A stretch of 64,000 bases of DNA from an uncultured Bacteroidales bacterium (GCA_903923925.1 CAIXZF010000113.1:88058-152057), one strand, 5' to 3'; positions 56,389 through 63,851 are shown, counted from the first letter of the stretch. Notes: a model not told the origin generated them from the letters alone. Made by a program: numbers and translations.

Positions 56389-56944
56389 CAGACGTGCAGC
56401 ATCGAAAGGGAAAGTAATAAATCCCCATTTCTGGGTCTTTTGCGAGGGCAAAACTGAGGAGGCCTATATTATTATGCTGAGGTCCCAATACCGAATGCCG
56501 ATAGAGATTGTTACCAGAACGGTAGGAAGCCAGATTAATAAAAAGTACATCGAGAATTTTAAAAAAGGCAAGCCCACGCATAAAAAGGATCTGGATTTTT
56601 TAGTTTATGATGCTGATGTACCGGAGGTACTTGAGAATCTGAAATCCATCAGCTCAGCTGTTTTAATCGTGTCCAATCCTTGTATAGAATTATGGTTCTT
56701 GTTGCACTATAAGAATCAGACTGCAAAAATCACCGGTGAGGAATGTATCAGGGAATTGATTAAGCGGAACAATACAAGGTACCAGAAAGGCATTATCGAC
56801 AAAAAGCTGGCAATAAGATTATCGGATCATCAGAAGGAGGCCTGTAAAAGGGCGAGCACAATGGAAATCTACAAAAATCCCTCAACGAACATTAATGTGT
56901 TCATTGAAATTCTGGAGAAAGCAAATCGTGAGGGGTCCAAGTAA
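56381..56944 (+). CDS. RloB-like protein, likely TOPRIM-fold effector
   Basis: 187 residues. The family motif HFWVFCEGKTEEAYIIML contains the Glu of a TOPRIM-like fold. It is followed by KDLDFLVYDADVP with acidic residues and by SNPCIELWFLLHYKNQTA, the diagnostic NPCIELW-LLH segment of RloB. TOPRIM folds in defence ATPase partners are commonly nucleases; nuclease activity here is inferred, not shown. Its start lies within the last codons of the ATPase gene, so the two are made together. Confidence 0.8.
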   Translation: MASRRAASKGKVINPHFWVFCEGKTEEAYIIMLRSQYRMPIEIVTRTVGSQINKKYIENFKKGKPTHKKDLDFLVYDADVPEVLENLKSISSAVLIVSNPCIELWFLLHYKNQTAKITGEECIRELIKRNNTRYQKGIIDKKLAIRLSDHQKEACKRASTMEIYKNPSTNINVFIEILEKANREGSK

Positions 56945-57094
56945 TCTCGATAAAAAATTTCCTTTTTCAAATTAAGTAAAAACATATAGAATATCAGTTA
57001 GTTAACGACTTGTTCCTTTTCCTGGTTAAGCAAAAACAAGTCAAATTCAACTTCTATTCAATTAGAAATTCGATAAACGGTATTGGGTTCCATA

Positions 57095-57246
57095 TCACAT
57101 CTCATCCATCATCATCATTCCCTTTTTGACTGAGGCATCTACAACCTTGGCGTAGCGCAGGGTTGTGCGGATGTCCTGGTGGGCCATGATGCGCTGAACT
57201 GTCGTGATGGTTGATTCTACAATGCGCGAATATCTGTAAATACAGA
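57095..57246 (-). pseudogene. Tyrosine recombinase C-terminal fragment
   Basis: On the minus strand the frame reads YRYSRIVESTITTVQRIMAH, then QDIRTTLRYAKVVDASVKKG, ending MMMMDEM and TGA. The segment RIMAHQDIRTTLRYAKV is the end of a tyrosine recombinase: the GH-like His (here AHQ) and the nucleophilic Tyr in LRYAK. Everything before it, including the catalytic Arg and HxxR, is missing. It is the scar of an integrated element that once carried part of this island. It is not one of the trio recombinases; the sequence differs. Confidence 0.65.
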
Positions 57247-57442
57247 GCGGGTAATGAAAAGGTTGGAGCATGGTTATGGTTTTTGTATATTTGCCTATAG
57301 ATTACAAATATACAGGGTTTTAGCATTCTTAAAGATTCCCAAAATAATAACAAACTACAGCTATTTGCATATTAATCAATTGCTTCTATTATACCTAAAA
57401 ACCGATTGTAAAATAACTGCTGCACAGGAATGAAAATGAAAA

Positions 57443-57450
57443 TAAATTTG
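57443..57450 (+). promoter_or_regulatory. darT -7 box directly before the start codon
   Basis: TAAATTTG matches TAnnTTTG exactly and ends four bases before the ATG at 57455. Transcription would start at or next to the start codon, giving a leaderless message. No clear -33 element at the usual distance. Confidence 0.4.
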
Positions 57451-57454
57451 GCTA

Positions 57455-58078
57455 ATGTCTGAATTAGACAAAATATATTTGTTTAGAATGACCCATATTG
57501 AGAATATTCCACATATGCTTCAGTATGGAATTACCCATTCAACATCTCTTAATTCCAATCGCCATTTTACCCCAATTGGTGATAAAAGTTTAATTGATAC
57601 CCGTAATAATTTTATATTGAGTAACGGCAGACGATTAGGCGATTATATTCCTTTTTATTTTGGTTATAGAACTCCAATGTTGTATGTTGTTCAAAATGGT
57701 TTTAATATGGTAGCACCAATGCCTCCCGAAAATATTGTTTATTGTGTTAGTTCTGTCCAAAAAATAATGGAAATGCAATTAGATTTCATTTTCACTGATG
57801 GTCATACTGTTGATGGTTTCACCTTGCAATACACTCCAAAGGATATAAATAACATTGATACATTGATTGATTGGACCGCAGTGAAAGCAAAATATTGGAG
57901 AAGTGATAACGATTTGGATTTGAAGAGAAGAAAAGAAGCAGAATTTTTAATATTGGGCGATATTGCCATAGATGCAATTTTAGGATTTTTGGTATCAAAT
58001 GAAGAAGCCAAGAACAAACTAATTATATTTGGGGCTGATGCCGCTAATGTTCACATTAGATCAGATTATTATTTTTAA
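57455..58078 (+). CDS. darT: DarT DNA ADP-ribosyltransferase toxin
   Basis: 207 residues, the usual length of DarT (DUF4433). The N-terminus LFRMTHIENIPHMLQYGITH, then NRHFTPIGDKSLIDTRNN, contains the NAD-binding His and Arg region. The C-terminal LKRRKEAEFLILGDIAID contains the catalytic Glu in EAEF. DarT enzymes attach ADP-ribose to bases in single-stranded DNA, block replication and provide phage defence. The gene is directly followed, after three bases, by the macrodomain antitoxin. All expected catalytic positions are present, so the toxin should be active. Confidence 0.88.
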   Translation: MSELDKIYLFRMTHIENIPHMLQYGITHSTSLNSNRHFTPIGDKSLIDTRNNFILSNGRRLGDYIPFYFGYRTPMLYVVQNGFNMVAPMPPENIVYCVSSVQKIMEMQLDFIFTDGHTVDGFTLQYTPKDINNIDTLIDWTAVKAKYWRSDNDLDLKRRKEAEFLILGDIAIDAILGFLVSNEEAKNKLIIFGADAANVHIRSDYYF

Positions 58079-58081
58079 TAT

Positions 58082-59122
58082 ATGATACACTACAAAACAG
58101 GTAATCTCTTAGAAAGCGAGGCTGAGGCTTTAGTAAACACTGTAAACACAATGGGTGTTATGGGTAAGGGCATAGCTTTACAGTTTAAATATTTGTTTCC
58201 AAATAATTTCAAGTTGTATTCGAATGCTTGCAAAAATAAAGAAGTAAAAATTGGCAAGCTGTTAGTCACAGAAGAAGAAGCCATGCTGACTGGTAAAAAA
58301 ATCATTATTAATTTTACTACCAAAACCAGTTGGCGCCTGCCTTCGGAATACAAGTATATTGAAGATGGCTTGGTAGAATTAATTAAAGTTGTAAAAGAAC
58401 GTAATATAAAATCTATAGCAATTCCACCATTAGGCTCAGGCAATGGTGGATTGGATTGGCACAGAGTAAAAAAGATTTTGGAAAAGTATTTATCTCAATT
58501 AGACTGTGCGATATTCATATATGAGCCAAGTATTACTATACAGGAAGCATTAAAAAAAGAGCGGGTTAAACTCACACCTGCAAGAGCAATGCTATTATCT
58601 GTTTTGTATGAATTAGTTCGAAATGGTGAATTTGTTTCAGAGTTTGCCTCAGAAAAAATTGCTTATTTTCTACAAAGATTTGGAGCAAAAGAAACCTTCA
58701 AATTAGAGTTTCATCCTAATTTTTATGGGCCTTATTCAGGAAAAGTGAAACATGTTCTATATTATCTGAACGGCAGTTATATTATGGGTTACAGTTCTAA
58801 AGATAAAAAGCCTTTTGAAGAACTCGGAATTATTCCTGATGCTGAAGCAGATGTGAATGATTTTTTAAACAAACCTGAGAATGCAAAGCATAAATCAATA
58901 GTTGAAAAAACTAAAAGCTTCCTTACCGGGTTCTATTCTTCTTTTGGTTTAGAATTGCTTTCAACAATTGATTTTATCATTACCGAAAAGAATGTTGAAA
59001 CTCAAGAAGACATAATTAAAGAATTGGAAAATTGGAGTGATAGAAAGAAAACTTTGTTTACAAATCCACACTTCGTAGAAGTTGCGATAAAAAACCTTCA
59101 ATCACATCCTGTTCTAATTTAA
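58082..59122 (+). CDS. darG: DarG macrodomain antitoxin
   Basis: 346 residues. Residues about 1-155 are a macrodomain: NTVNTMGVMGKGIALQFK (the ADP-ribose binding loop) and SIAIPPLGSGNGGLDWHRVK. It removes ADP-ribose from DNA and so reverses DarT. The C-terminal ~190 residues (after KKERVKLTPARAMLLSVLYE) form a second domain that in characterised DarG binds and shields DarT. Both parts look full length. It pairs with the toxin gene three bases upstream. Confidence 0.88.
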   Translation: MIHYKTGNLLESEAEALVNTVNTMGVMGKGIALQFKYLFPNNFKLYSNACKNKEVKIGKLLVTEEEAMLTGKKIIINFTTKTSWRLPSEYKYIEDGLVELIKVVKERNIKSIAIPPLGSGNGGLDWHRVKKILEKYLSQLDCAIFIYEPSITIQEALKKERVKLTPARAMLLSVLYELVRNGEFVSEFASEKIAYFLQRFGAKETFKLEFHPNFYGPYSGKVKHVLYYLNGSYIMGYSSKDKKPFEELGIIPDAEADVNDFLNKPENAKHKSIVEKTKSFLTGFYSSFGLELLSTIDFIITEKNVETQEDIIKELENWSDRKKTLFTNPHFVEVAIKNLQSHPVLI

Positions 59123-59193
59123 CCCAGATTGTCAAATAATGTTACTGTGACCCATGCCAGTATATAGAGCCAGTGTGAGTGTGAGCATACAGG

Positions 59194-59260
59194 AAAAAAC
59201 AAAGCGAGCATGAACATTTTGAGCCCTCTATGCTCTTGCTCAATACTCGCTCTGTTTTTT
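59194..59260 (+). terminator. Long-armed hairpin after darTG; likely terminator
   Basis: Arms AAAAAACAAAGCGAG (59194-59208) and CTCGCTCTGTTTTTT (59246-59260) pair at 14 of 15 positions. A smaller inner pair GAGCAT/ATGCTC partly overlaps the left arm. The descending arm ends in six Ts. It lies 70 bp after the darG stop. Confidence 0.45.
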
Positions 59261-59542
59261 GTGGGCCCAACAGGACTTTATCAATCTTCTGTATGCCGCT
59301 AATACCTAGTCATATAGAAGGTCGCTATTTTTAATCTGTGAAGCAGTTGAGAAGCACCTGGTTCAAAAGTTGCGGCCTTTGAACTTTGATAATCAATGAT
59401 TTACGATATTTTACCACCTCATATAAGGAAACGTGCAATGTGTAGGGGTGTTTTTTCATGTTTTTGAAGATAAATTATCCCTGAAAAGTCAAAAGGATAA
59501 TGTAAATATCAGAAATAAATTTCGTTGCTAAAAGGAATTATT
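59261..59542. other. Intergenic region between the darTG hairpin and the fic control region
   Basis: Roughly 280 bp, AT-rich. I see no gene, strong repeat or promoter pair in it. Confidence 0.4.
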
Positions 59543-59663
59543 TTGTTCATTTATTGTGCTTGTTCACGGGCCGTGAACAAATCATAACAGTGAACACGCG
59601 AAAGTAAAATAAGAATTCCGTTATTTTACTTTTAGGGCGGAAAGTAAAATAACCGTACTTTTG
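59543..59663 (+). promoter_or_regulatory. fic control region with palindrome and half-site cluster
   Basis: A perfect inverted repeat TTGTTCACGG-g-CCGTGAACAA lies at 59560-59580. Further half-sites flank it: TTGTTCA (59543-59549) and GTGAACAC (59590-59597). The AAAGTAAAATAA-n8-TTATTTTACTTT inverted repeat (59601-59632) follows, then another AAAGTAAAATAA. The -7 box TACTTTTG (59656-59663) matches TAnnTTTG, 20 bp before the ATG. Two different operator types are stacked on one promoter. Confidence 0.55.
59599..59652. repeat. 54-bp direct repeat, copy before fic
   Basis: It starts CGAAAGTAAAATAAGAATTC and ends AGTAAAATAA. A copy with one change (G for T after AGGGC) is at 60847-60900, 1,248 bp away. 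It contains a 12-bp-arm inverted repeat and a third AAAGTAAAATAA half-site. Confidence 0.92.
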
Positions 59664-59683
59664 TTTTACTTTAACATGAAAAA

Positions 59684-60826
59684 ATGATTGAGGTCGAGAA
59701 ATACACAGCAGGACACTATGAACGATCCTTGGGATATAAATACTTTGTGCCCAAACTTATCAATGATGAATGGATCTGGAAAACTCCGTCGGTAAACAGT
59801 TTGTTGGAGCGAGCTGCTGTAAAACTTGGGGAGTTAAATTCCTATGCCCGTATAGTTCCAAGTATTAGTTTATTTATTCAGCTTCATGTTACAAAGGAGG
59901 CAGTTGTTTCAAGCAGAATTGAAGGAACTATGACAAACATGGATGAAGCTATCCTTCCAGTCGAGGAAATCCGTCCGGAAAGAAGGAATGATTGGCAGGA
60001 AGTTAACAATTATGTCAGGGCATTAAATGAAGCCATAGAAGAGTTGGAAAAACTACCTGTTTCATCAAGACTGTTGAAGAGGACTCATGAAACTTTACTT
60101 CAGAGTGTAAGAGGAGAACATAAATTACCTGGAGAATTCAGAAGCAGTCAAAACTGGATTGGTGGGAACAGCCTTGCCGATGCTGTCTTTATCCCTCCTA
60201 TACACAATTTGGTTAATGAACTGATGGGCGACCTGGAAAAGTTCCTGAACAACGACGAGATTCAGGTGCCTACCTTAATAAGGATCGCTATTGCTCACTA
60301 TCAGTTTGAAACAATTCACCCATTCTTAGACGGTAATGGCCGTATTGGGCGGCTACTTATACCACTTTACCTGGTCAATGAAAAAATACTTGACAAGCCT
60401 CTACTTTATCTGTCTTCTTACTTTGAAAAAAATAAGAGTTTATACTATGAGAACTTAACACTTGTCAGGACTAAAAATGATATGTTGCAATGGTTGAAGT
60501 ATTTTCTGGTAGGGATCGAACAAACTGCAACGAAAGCTGTGTTGACCTTATCAAATATTCTGGCGTTGAAAGAAGAAATTGAAAAAGATATCCAATCTGG
60601 ATTTGGAAGGAGAAGCAACTCGGCTATGATTTTATTACAGGCACTTTTCAGAAATCCGGTTACAAGCATTGAACAGGCATCTGTTACATGTAAAATCAGC
60701 TTTAAGGCTGCCAATGACCTGGTAGCCCTTATGCAACAGAAGGAATATCTTAAAGAAACAACCGGCCAAAGCCGCAACCGTATTTTTGTTTTTGAACCCT
60801 ACCTTAATGTCTTTGAGAAGGAATAA
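59684..60826 (+). CDS. Fic domain protein (adenylyltransferase, class II) with winged-helix C-terminus
   Basis: 380 residues. The Fic motif is complete: TIHPFLDGNGRIGRLLIPLY, with catalytic His and the phosphate-binding loop. The N-terminal helix has VSSRIEGTMTNMDEAIL, the inhibitory (S/T)xxxE(G/N) motif in class II order, so it is likely auto-inhibited. The C-terminal ~90 residues (ILLQALFRNPVTSIEQASVT, CKISFKAANDLVALMQQK) form a winged helix that could bind DNA. Fic enzymes usually add AMP to target proteins. The gene sits between two 54-bp direct repeats that may be its own operators. Confidence 0.87.
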   Translation: MIEVEKYTAGHYERSLGYKYFVPKLINDEWIWKTPSVNSLLERAAVKLGELNSYARIVPSISLFIQLHVTKEAVVSSRIEGTMTNMDEAILPVEEIRPERRNDWQEVNNYVRALNEAIEELEKLPVSSRLLKRTHETLLQSVRGEHKLPGEFRSSQNWIGGNSLADAVFIPPIHNLVNELMGDLEKFLNNDEIQVPTLIRIAIAHYQFETIHPFLDGNGRIGRLLIPLYLVNEKILDKPLLYLSSYFEKNKSLYYENLTLVRTKNDMLQWLKYFLVGIEQTATKAVLTLSNILALKEEIEKDIQSGFGRRSNSAMILLQALFRNPVTSIEQASVTCKISFKAANDLVALMQQKEYLKETTGQSRNRIFVFEPYLNVFEKE

Positions 60827-60846
60827 TTGGAATAAAATTATTGTAA

Positions 60847-60900
60847 CGAAAGTAAAATAAGAATTCCGTTATTTTACTTTTAGGGCTGAAAGTAAAATAA
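60847..60900. repeat. 54-bp direct repeat, copy after fic
   Basis: Matches 59599-59652 at 53 of 54 positions. It begins 21 bases after the fic stop codon and is about 200 bp before the AbiEi-like gene. Confidence 0.92.
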
Positions 60901-61046
60901 GGATCATTGGGGGGCATCCTTTCGTTCAATACTTCAGGTGTTTTTTACCCACTGCACCATCAAATACAAAATTTTGTAACATCAAAACTGATCTATGAAA
61001 AATTCAATCCTTAGTCAATTCATTAGCAACAGAAAAAATTACATAA

Positions 61047-61090
61047 TGTCCAGTAATTTATTTAATAAACTGGACAGATAATTATCTTTG
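61047..61090 (+). promoter_or_regulatory. Promoter and operator candidate of the AbiEi-like gene
   Basis: TGTCCAGT (61047-61054) and ACTGGACA (61069-61076) form an inverted repeat with a 14-bp AT spacer. It lies just upstream of the -7 box TATCTTTG (61083-61090). The ATG is 16 bp after the box. AbiEi antitoxins are known to bind inverted repeats in their own promoter. Confidence 0.5.
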
Positions 61091-61106
61091 TAAAAAATAT
61101 TTGTGG

Positions 61107-61832
61107 ATGAAAACGTCAGAATATATTGGACTTACAATAAATAAATTGCCAAAGGGCTATATTTTTACCTATTCAAACTTTATATCTGAGGTGAATCGAA
61201 AAGAGGCAGTAATAAAAGCTCTAAACCGAATGGCAGACTCAGGCAAAATTCAAAAATTGTCTAAGGGTAAATTTTACAAACCAGAGACGAGTGTATTTGG
61301 GAACTTGAAACCGACTCAGGCCCAGGTTGTGAAAGATCTGTTGGATGATGATGGTAAACCTACAGGTTATTTAACTGGTTATCGCATTTTCAATCAATTA
61401 GGTTTGACCACACAAGTAAGCAATACCATTCAAATAGGAAAAAACGAAATTCGCCCAGCATTTAAACGTGAACTTTATACCATTGCATTTATTAAGCAAA
61501 AAAACACCATAACCAAAGAGAATATTCCTTTTCTTCAGCTACTGGATGCTATCCGCTATATTAAAAAAATACCTGATGCGAACAACACATCCGCCTGCAT
61601 ACGATTAATAGCAATTCTCCGTGACTATAAAGATCAGGATAAATTAACCCTGGTGAAATTGTCTCTAAAATATCCACCAGCAACCAGGGCCCTGCTTGGG
61701 GCATTACTGGAAGAAACACAAAACAGTTCAATTACTGTTCCACTTCGCAAATCATTAAACCCAATTACAGTTTATAAGCTGCCGGGAGTTAACAATGTAT
61801 TGCCTAATGCTATAAATTGGAACATTCGATAA
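61107..61832 (+). CDS. AbiEi-like (DUF6088) antitoxin/transcriptional regulator, no partner toxin
   Basis: 241 residues from the ATG at 61107; a TTG two codons upstream is possible. The N-terminus is a winged helix (GYIFTYSNFISEVNRKEAVI, then KALNRMADSGKIQKLSKGKF), followed by DDDGKPTGYLTGYRIFNQLG and IGKNEIRPAFK, typical of AbiEi/DUF6088 proteins. In type IV AbiE systems this protein represses its operon and neutralises the nucleotidyltransferase AbiEii, encoded directly downstream. Here the next gene is a 93-residue protein and no AbiEii-like frame exists in the window. The toxin has been lost or is elsewhere. An inverted repeat in the promoter fits autoregulation. Confidence 0.72.
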   Translation: MKTSEYIGLTINKLPKGYIFTYSNFISEVNRKEAVIKALNRMADSGKIQKLSKGKFYKPETSVFGNLKPTQAQVVKDLLDDDGKPTGYLTGYRIFNQLGLTTQVSNTIQIGKNEIRPAFKRELYTIAFIKQKNTITKENIPFLQLLDAIRYIKKIPDANNTSACIRLIAILRDYKDQDKLTLVKLSLKYPPATRALLGALLEETQNSSITVPLRKSLNPITVYKLPGVNNVLPNAINWNIR

Positions 61833-61898
61833 TGAACTTTCTAACCTAACATATATGCCATGATTGGTATTGAAAATCTAATACGTTCCATTTTGCTT

Positions 61899-61906
61899 TA
61901 TCTTTG
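61899..61906 (+). promoter_or_regulatory. -7 box of the small gene at 61922
   Basis: TATCTTTG matches TAnnTTTG and lies 15 bp before the ATG. It lets this gene be expressed independently of the AbiEi-like gene. No -33 element at standard distance. Confidence 0.4.
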
Positions 61907-61921
61907 AAAAAATTATAGGCA

Positions 61922-62203
61922 ATGACACAGGTTATCATCAAAACAGAAACAGCTGAAGAGATGGGGAAAGTGCTTGCTATGGCACGGAAATCAAAGGTTA
62001 ATTTTGAAGCTGTGACAATTAAAAAGAAAACGCCTGCTATTGGTAAAAGCAAAAAGCTTAATTCTGATGACTGGTCGTTTGCAAACCGCCCGGCTACACC
62101 AACAGAACGCCAGGAACATGCCGAACTTATTTCAAAACAGCGTGGTGGAATTACTTTTGATGAGTTGGATAAAACAATGATCCCTTGGATAAAAGGCTTT
62201 TGA
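61922..62203 (+). CDS. Small protein, DUF2683-like, possible antitoxin
   Basis: 93 residues: MTQVIIKTETAEEMGKVLAM, then ARKSKVNFEAVTIKKK and a C-terminal part with PATPTERQEHAELISKQRGG. The short beta-helix N-terminus, then a linker, resembles DUF2683-type proteins, which in Bacteroidota often precede a toxin gene. Here only about 35 coding-like residues follow before a stop, so any partner would be broken. Function is not established. It has its own -7 box. Confidence 0.5.
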   Translation: MTQVIIKTETAEEMGKVLAMARKSKVNFEAVTIKKKTPAIGKSKKLNSDDWSFANRPATPTERQEHAELISKQRGGITFDELDKTMIPWIKGF

Positions 62204-62312
62204 TACTTTATCTGAAGCTGAAGGAATCGCACATCTTGGATATAGGAATACAGAAACCAACCGAATGTATTATAACCGGGGATTATAATAATTTATGTGA
62301 ATTACCTTCCTA
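62204..62312 (+). pseudogene. Possible remnant of a PIN-type toxin C-terminus
   Basis: Just after the 93-residue gene, one frame reads LILYLKLKESHILDIGIQKP, then TECIITGDYNNLCELPS and TAA. The CIITGDYNNL string resembles the ITGDxD end of PIN-domain toxins. No start codon or catalytic core precedes it. The similarity is short and could be chance. Confidence 0.2.
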
Positions 62313-63851
62313 AGCCTGCAATTGATTATTAATAAGCACTTGCCAGGAACCACCTTTAGCAGCGCCGATACGCCGGATGGCCCCATTTGATTTCAAATTT
62401 TCAAGATGCTCTTGAATTGTTGATCTTCCAACATTTAACAATTCAGAAATCTCATTAATAGTCAGTCTGTTATTGTCAATTAAAAGAAGAAGAATTTCTC
62501 TCTGTCGTCTTGTCAACGAATGATTAAATCCGGTTTTCATACCGGTTTTCATACCGGTTTTCATACTGGTTTTCTTACCGGTTTTCTTACCGGTTTTTAC
62601 ATCATCTGGATTTGAATTATCAGGTGTTTGATCCCCTGATTGTTTCATTAGAAACCCAAACTGTGAATCCTGCTGCAAATCTGGCTGTTGCATACCATTC
62701 TTCTTGTTGAATTGTATCTGAAACGATAATCCCATCTCAAACCATTTGAAACTGATTTCGGGATAATTTTTTAATTCTTCAGCAATCAGTTTGAGACCAT
62801 TCCCCCATTGATCAATAATACCCAACTTCTTAAAAATTGGTGCAATAACTTTGTTCCGGATATCACTCTGGCGCGCTTCAAGTTCACTAAAATCAATGGA
62901 AGGCATAAGTTTCCCTGGGCTAGTTATTTCAACCATATCATCATAAATGGCCACTTTGATATCTTTTCCGGTAAGAGAATAATCACGATGTACAACTGCA
63001 TTGCGGATGGCTTCTCTTATTGCTACTACTGGATATTCCCATCTTGTTTCAGTGTATACACCATTAACAACAGCTCCTTTATTAATATGTCGCAAAACAA
63101 ATTCATAAGCATGTTCAGCCTGTATACCAATATGCTCATCTATAGTTTTCTGATCAATAAACACATCACTTGACACTCCTTTAAAGCGGGCACATTCAAT
63201 TTTTGAATACGGAAATCGATCTTTTCGTGATGTAAAGTTGGAGAACAATACTAATGCCTGTGTTGGTAACCAATTACCTTGATATTCTTTGACTAAATCT
63301 AACTTCTTGAGTGTTGTCTCACCCCAAACATCTCCAGTCTTCTCTACAAAGAAAGACTTGAAAGCCTCAAAATTAAAATCTTCAACCTGCTTATCGTGGA
63401 CTAGCTCGCTATCAAATGAAATGTTTCGCTTCTGACGTTCTAATTCGTCAATTATCTCGATATCTGCTTGTCTGTTTGTGGATCCTACCCGAATGTAGGT
63501 GCCTTCAAGTTTGCCTTTTGATTTTAGGTAATAAGGAAAATTGCTACCTCTGAATACTTTTACTTTAATAAAACGGGTAGCTCCATCACCATGAAAAGAT
63601 ATGTCAGGTATAATTACCGGATAACAATGGTCGTGAATGAGGTTGCTAATTTGTTCTTCAAGTCTAAATAACTCTTCATCAGGAAAACCTACAACTTCTC
63701 TTGGTTCATTGCGGATACCAATAAAAAGGTCGCCTCCAGCATCGTTAGCAAAGGCAACTATGGTTTTGGCTAAATCAGCAGATGATGGAATTTCCTGTTT
63801 AAATTCCAGTCTGCGGCCCTCCGGTTGCTGTATGATTTCGTTTATCTTCAT
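62310..63851 (-). CDS. AlbA_2/RecG-like ATP-binding regulator with KTG repeats and winged helix
   Basis: About 513 residues from the ATG at 63851. The N-terminal AlbA_2 (Schlafen-type) domain reads EGRRLEFKQEIPS, VAFANDAGGDLFIGI and GTYIRVGSTNRQA. A GHKL-like segment follows (EAIRNAVVHRDYSLTGKDIK, then SPGKLMPS and WGNGLKLIAEEL). The spacer at about 430-450 is a Lys-Thr-Gly repeat (KTGKKTGKKTSMKTGMKTGM). The C-terminal winged helix (LTRRQREILLLLIDNNRLTI, then NVGRSTIQEHLENL) should bind DNA. These proteins are often annotated as RecG-like helicases, but no helicase motif is present, so transcriptional control is more likely. Confidence 0.8.
   Translation of the reverse strand: MKINEIIQQPEGRRLEFKQEIPSSADLAKTIVAFANDAGGDLFIGIRNEPREVVGFPDEELFRLEEQISNLIHDHCYPVIIPDISFHGDGATRFIKVKVFRGSNFPYYLKSKGKLEGTYIRVGSTNRQADIEIIDELERQKRNISFDSELVHDKQVEDFNFEAFKSFFVEKTGDVWGETTLKKLDLVKEYQGNWLPTQALVLFSNFTSRKDRFPYSKIECARFKGVSSDVFIDQKTIDEHIGIQAEHAYEFVLRHINKGAVVNGVYTETRWEYPVVAIREAIRNAVVHRDYSLTGKDIKVAIYDDMVEITSPGKLMPSIDFSELEARQSDIRNKVIAPIFKKLGIIDQWGNGLKLIAEELKNYPEISFKWFEMGLSFQIQFNKKNGMQQPDLQQDSQFGFLMKQSGDQTPDNSNPDDVKTGKKTGKKTSMKTGMKTGMKTGFNHSLTRRQREILLLLIDNNRLTINEISELLNVGRSTIQEHLENLKSNGAIRRIGAAKGGSWQVLINNQLQA
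62529..62597 (-). repeat. 12-bp tandem repeat inside the AlbA_2 gene
   Basis: Six units of the form ACCGGTTTTCAT or ACCGGTTTTCTT encode alternating KTGM and KTGK quartets. Units keep the frame. They form a basic linker between the ATP-binding part and the winged helix. Confidence 0.85.

Larger units (their letters stand above)
56945..57454. other. Region with a recombinase scar and the darT promoter
   Basis: No intact gene. It holds the recombinase C-terminal fragment at 57095-57246 (minus strand) and AT-rich sequence on both sides. The darT -7 box is at its right end. Nothing else recognised. Confidence 0.5.

Noticed and set aside
55132..56944. Gabija, Septu or OLD-type system
   Set aside because: The ATPase alone would allow several names, but the NPCIELW-LLH motif of the partner and its size fit RloB better than PtuB, GajB or an OLD-type TOPRIM.
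57102..57353. 83-residue minus-strand ORF rich in His and Pro
   Set aside because: It is another frame over the recombinase fragment; the overlapping frame with RIMAHQDIRTTLRYAKV has the family match.
62310..63851. RecG DNA helicase
   Set aside because: The common annotation comes from a shared C-terminal region; no Walker A, DEAH or other helicase motif is visible.
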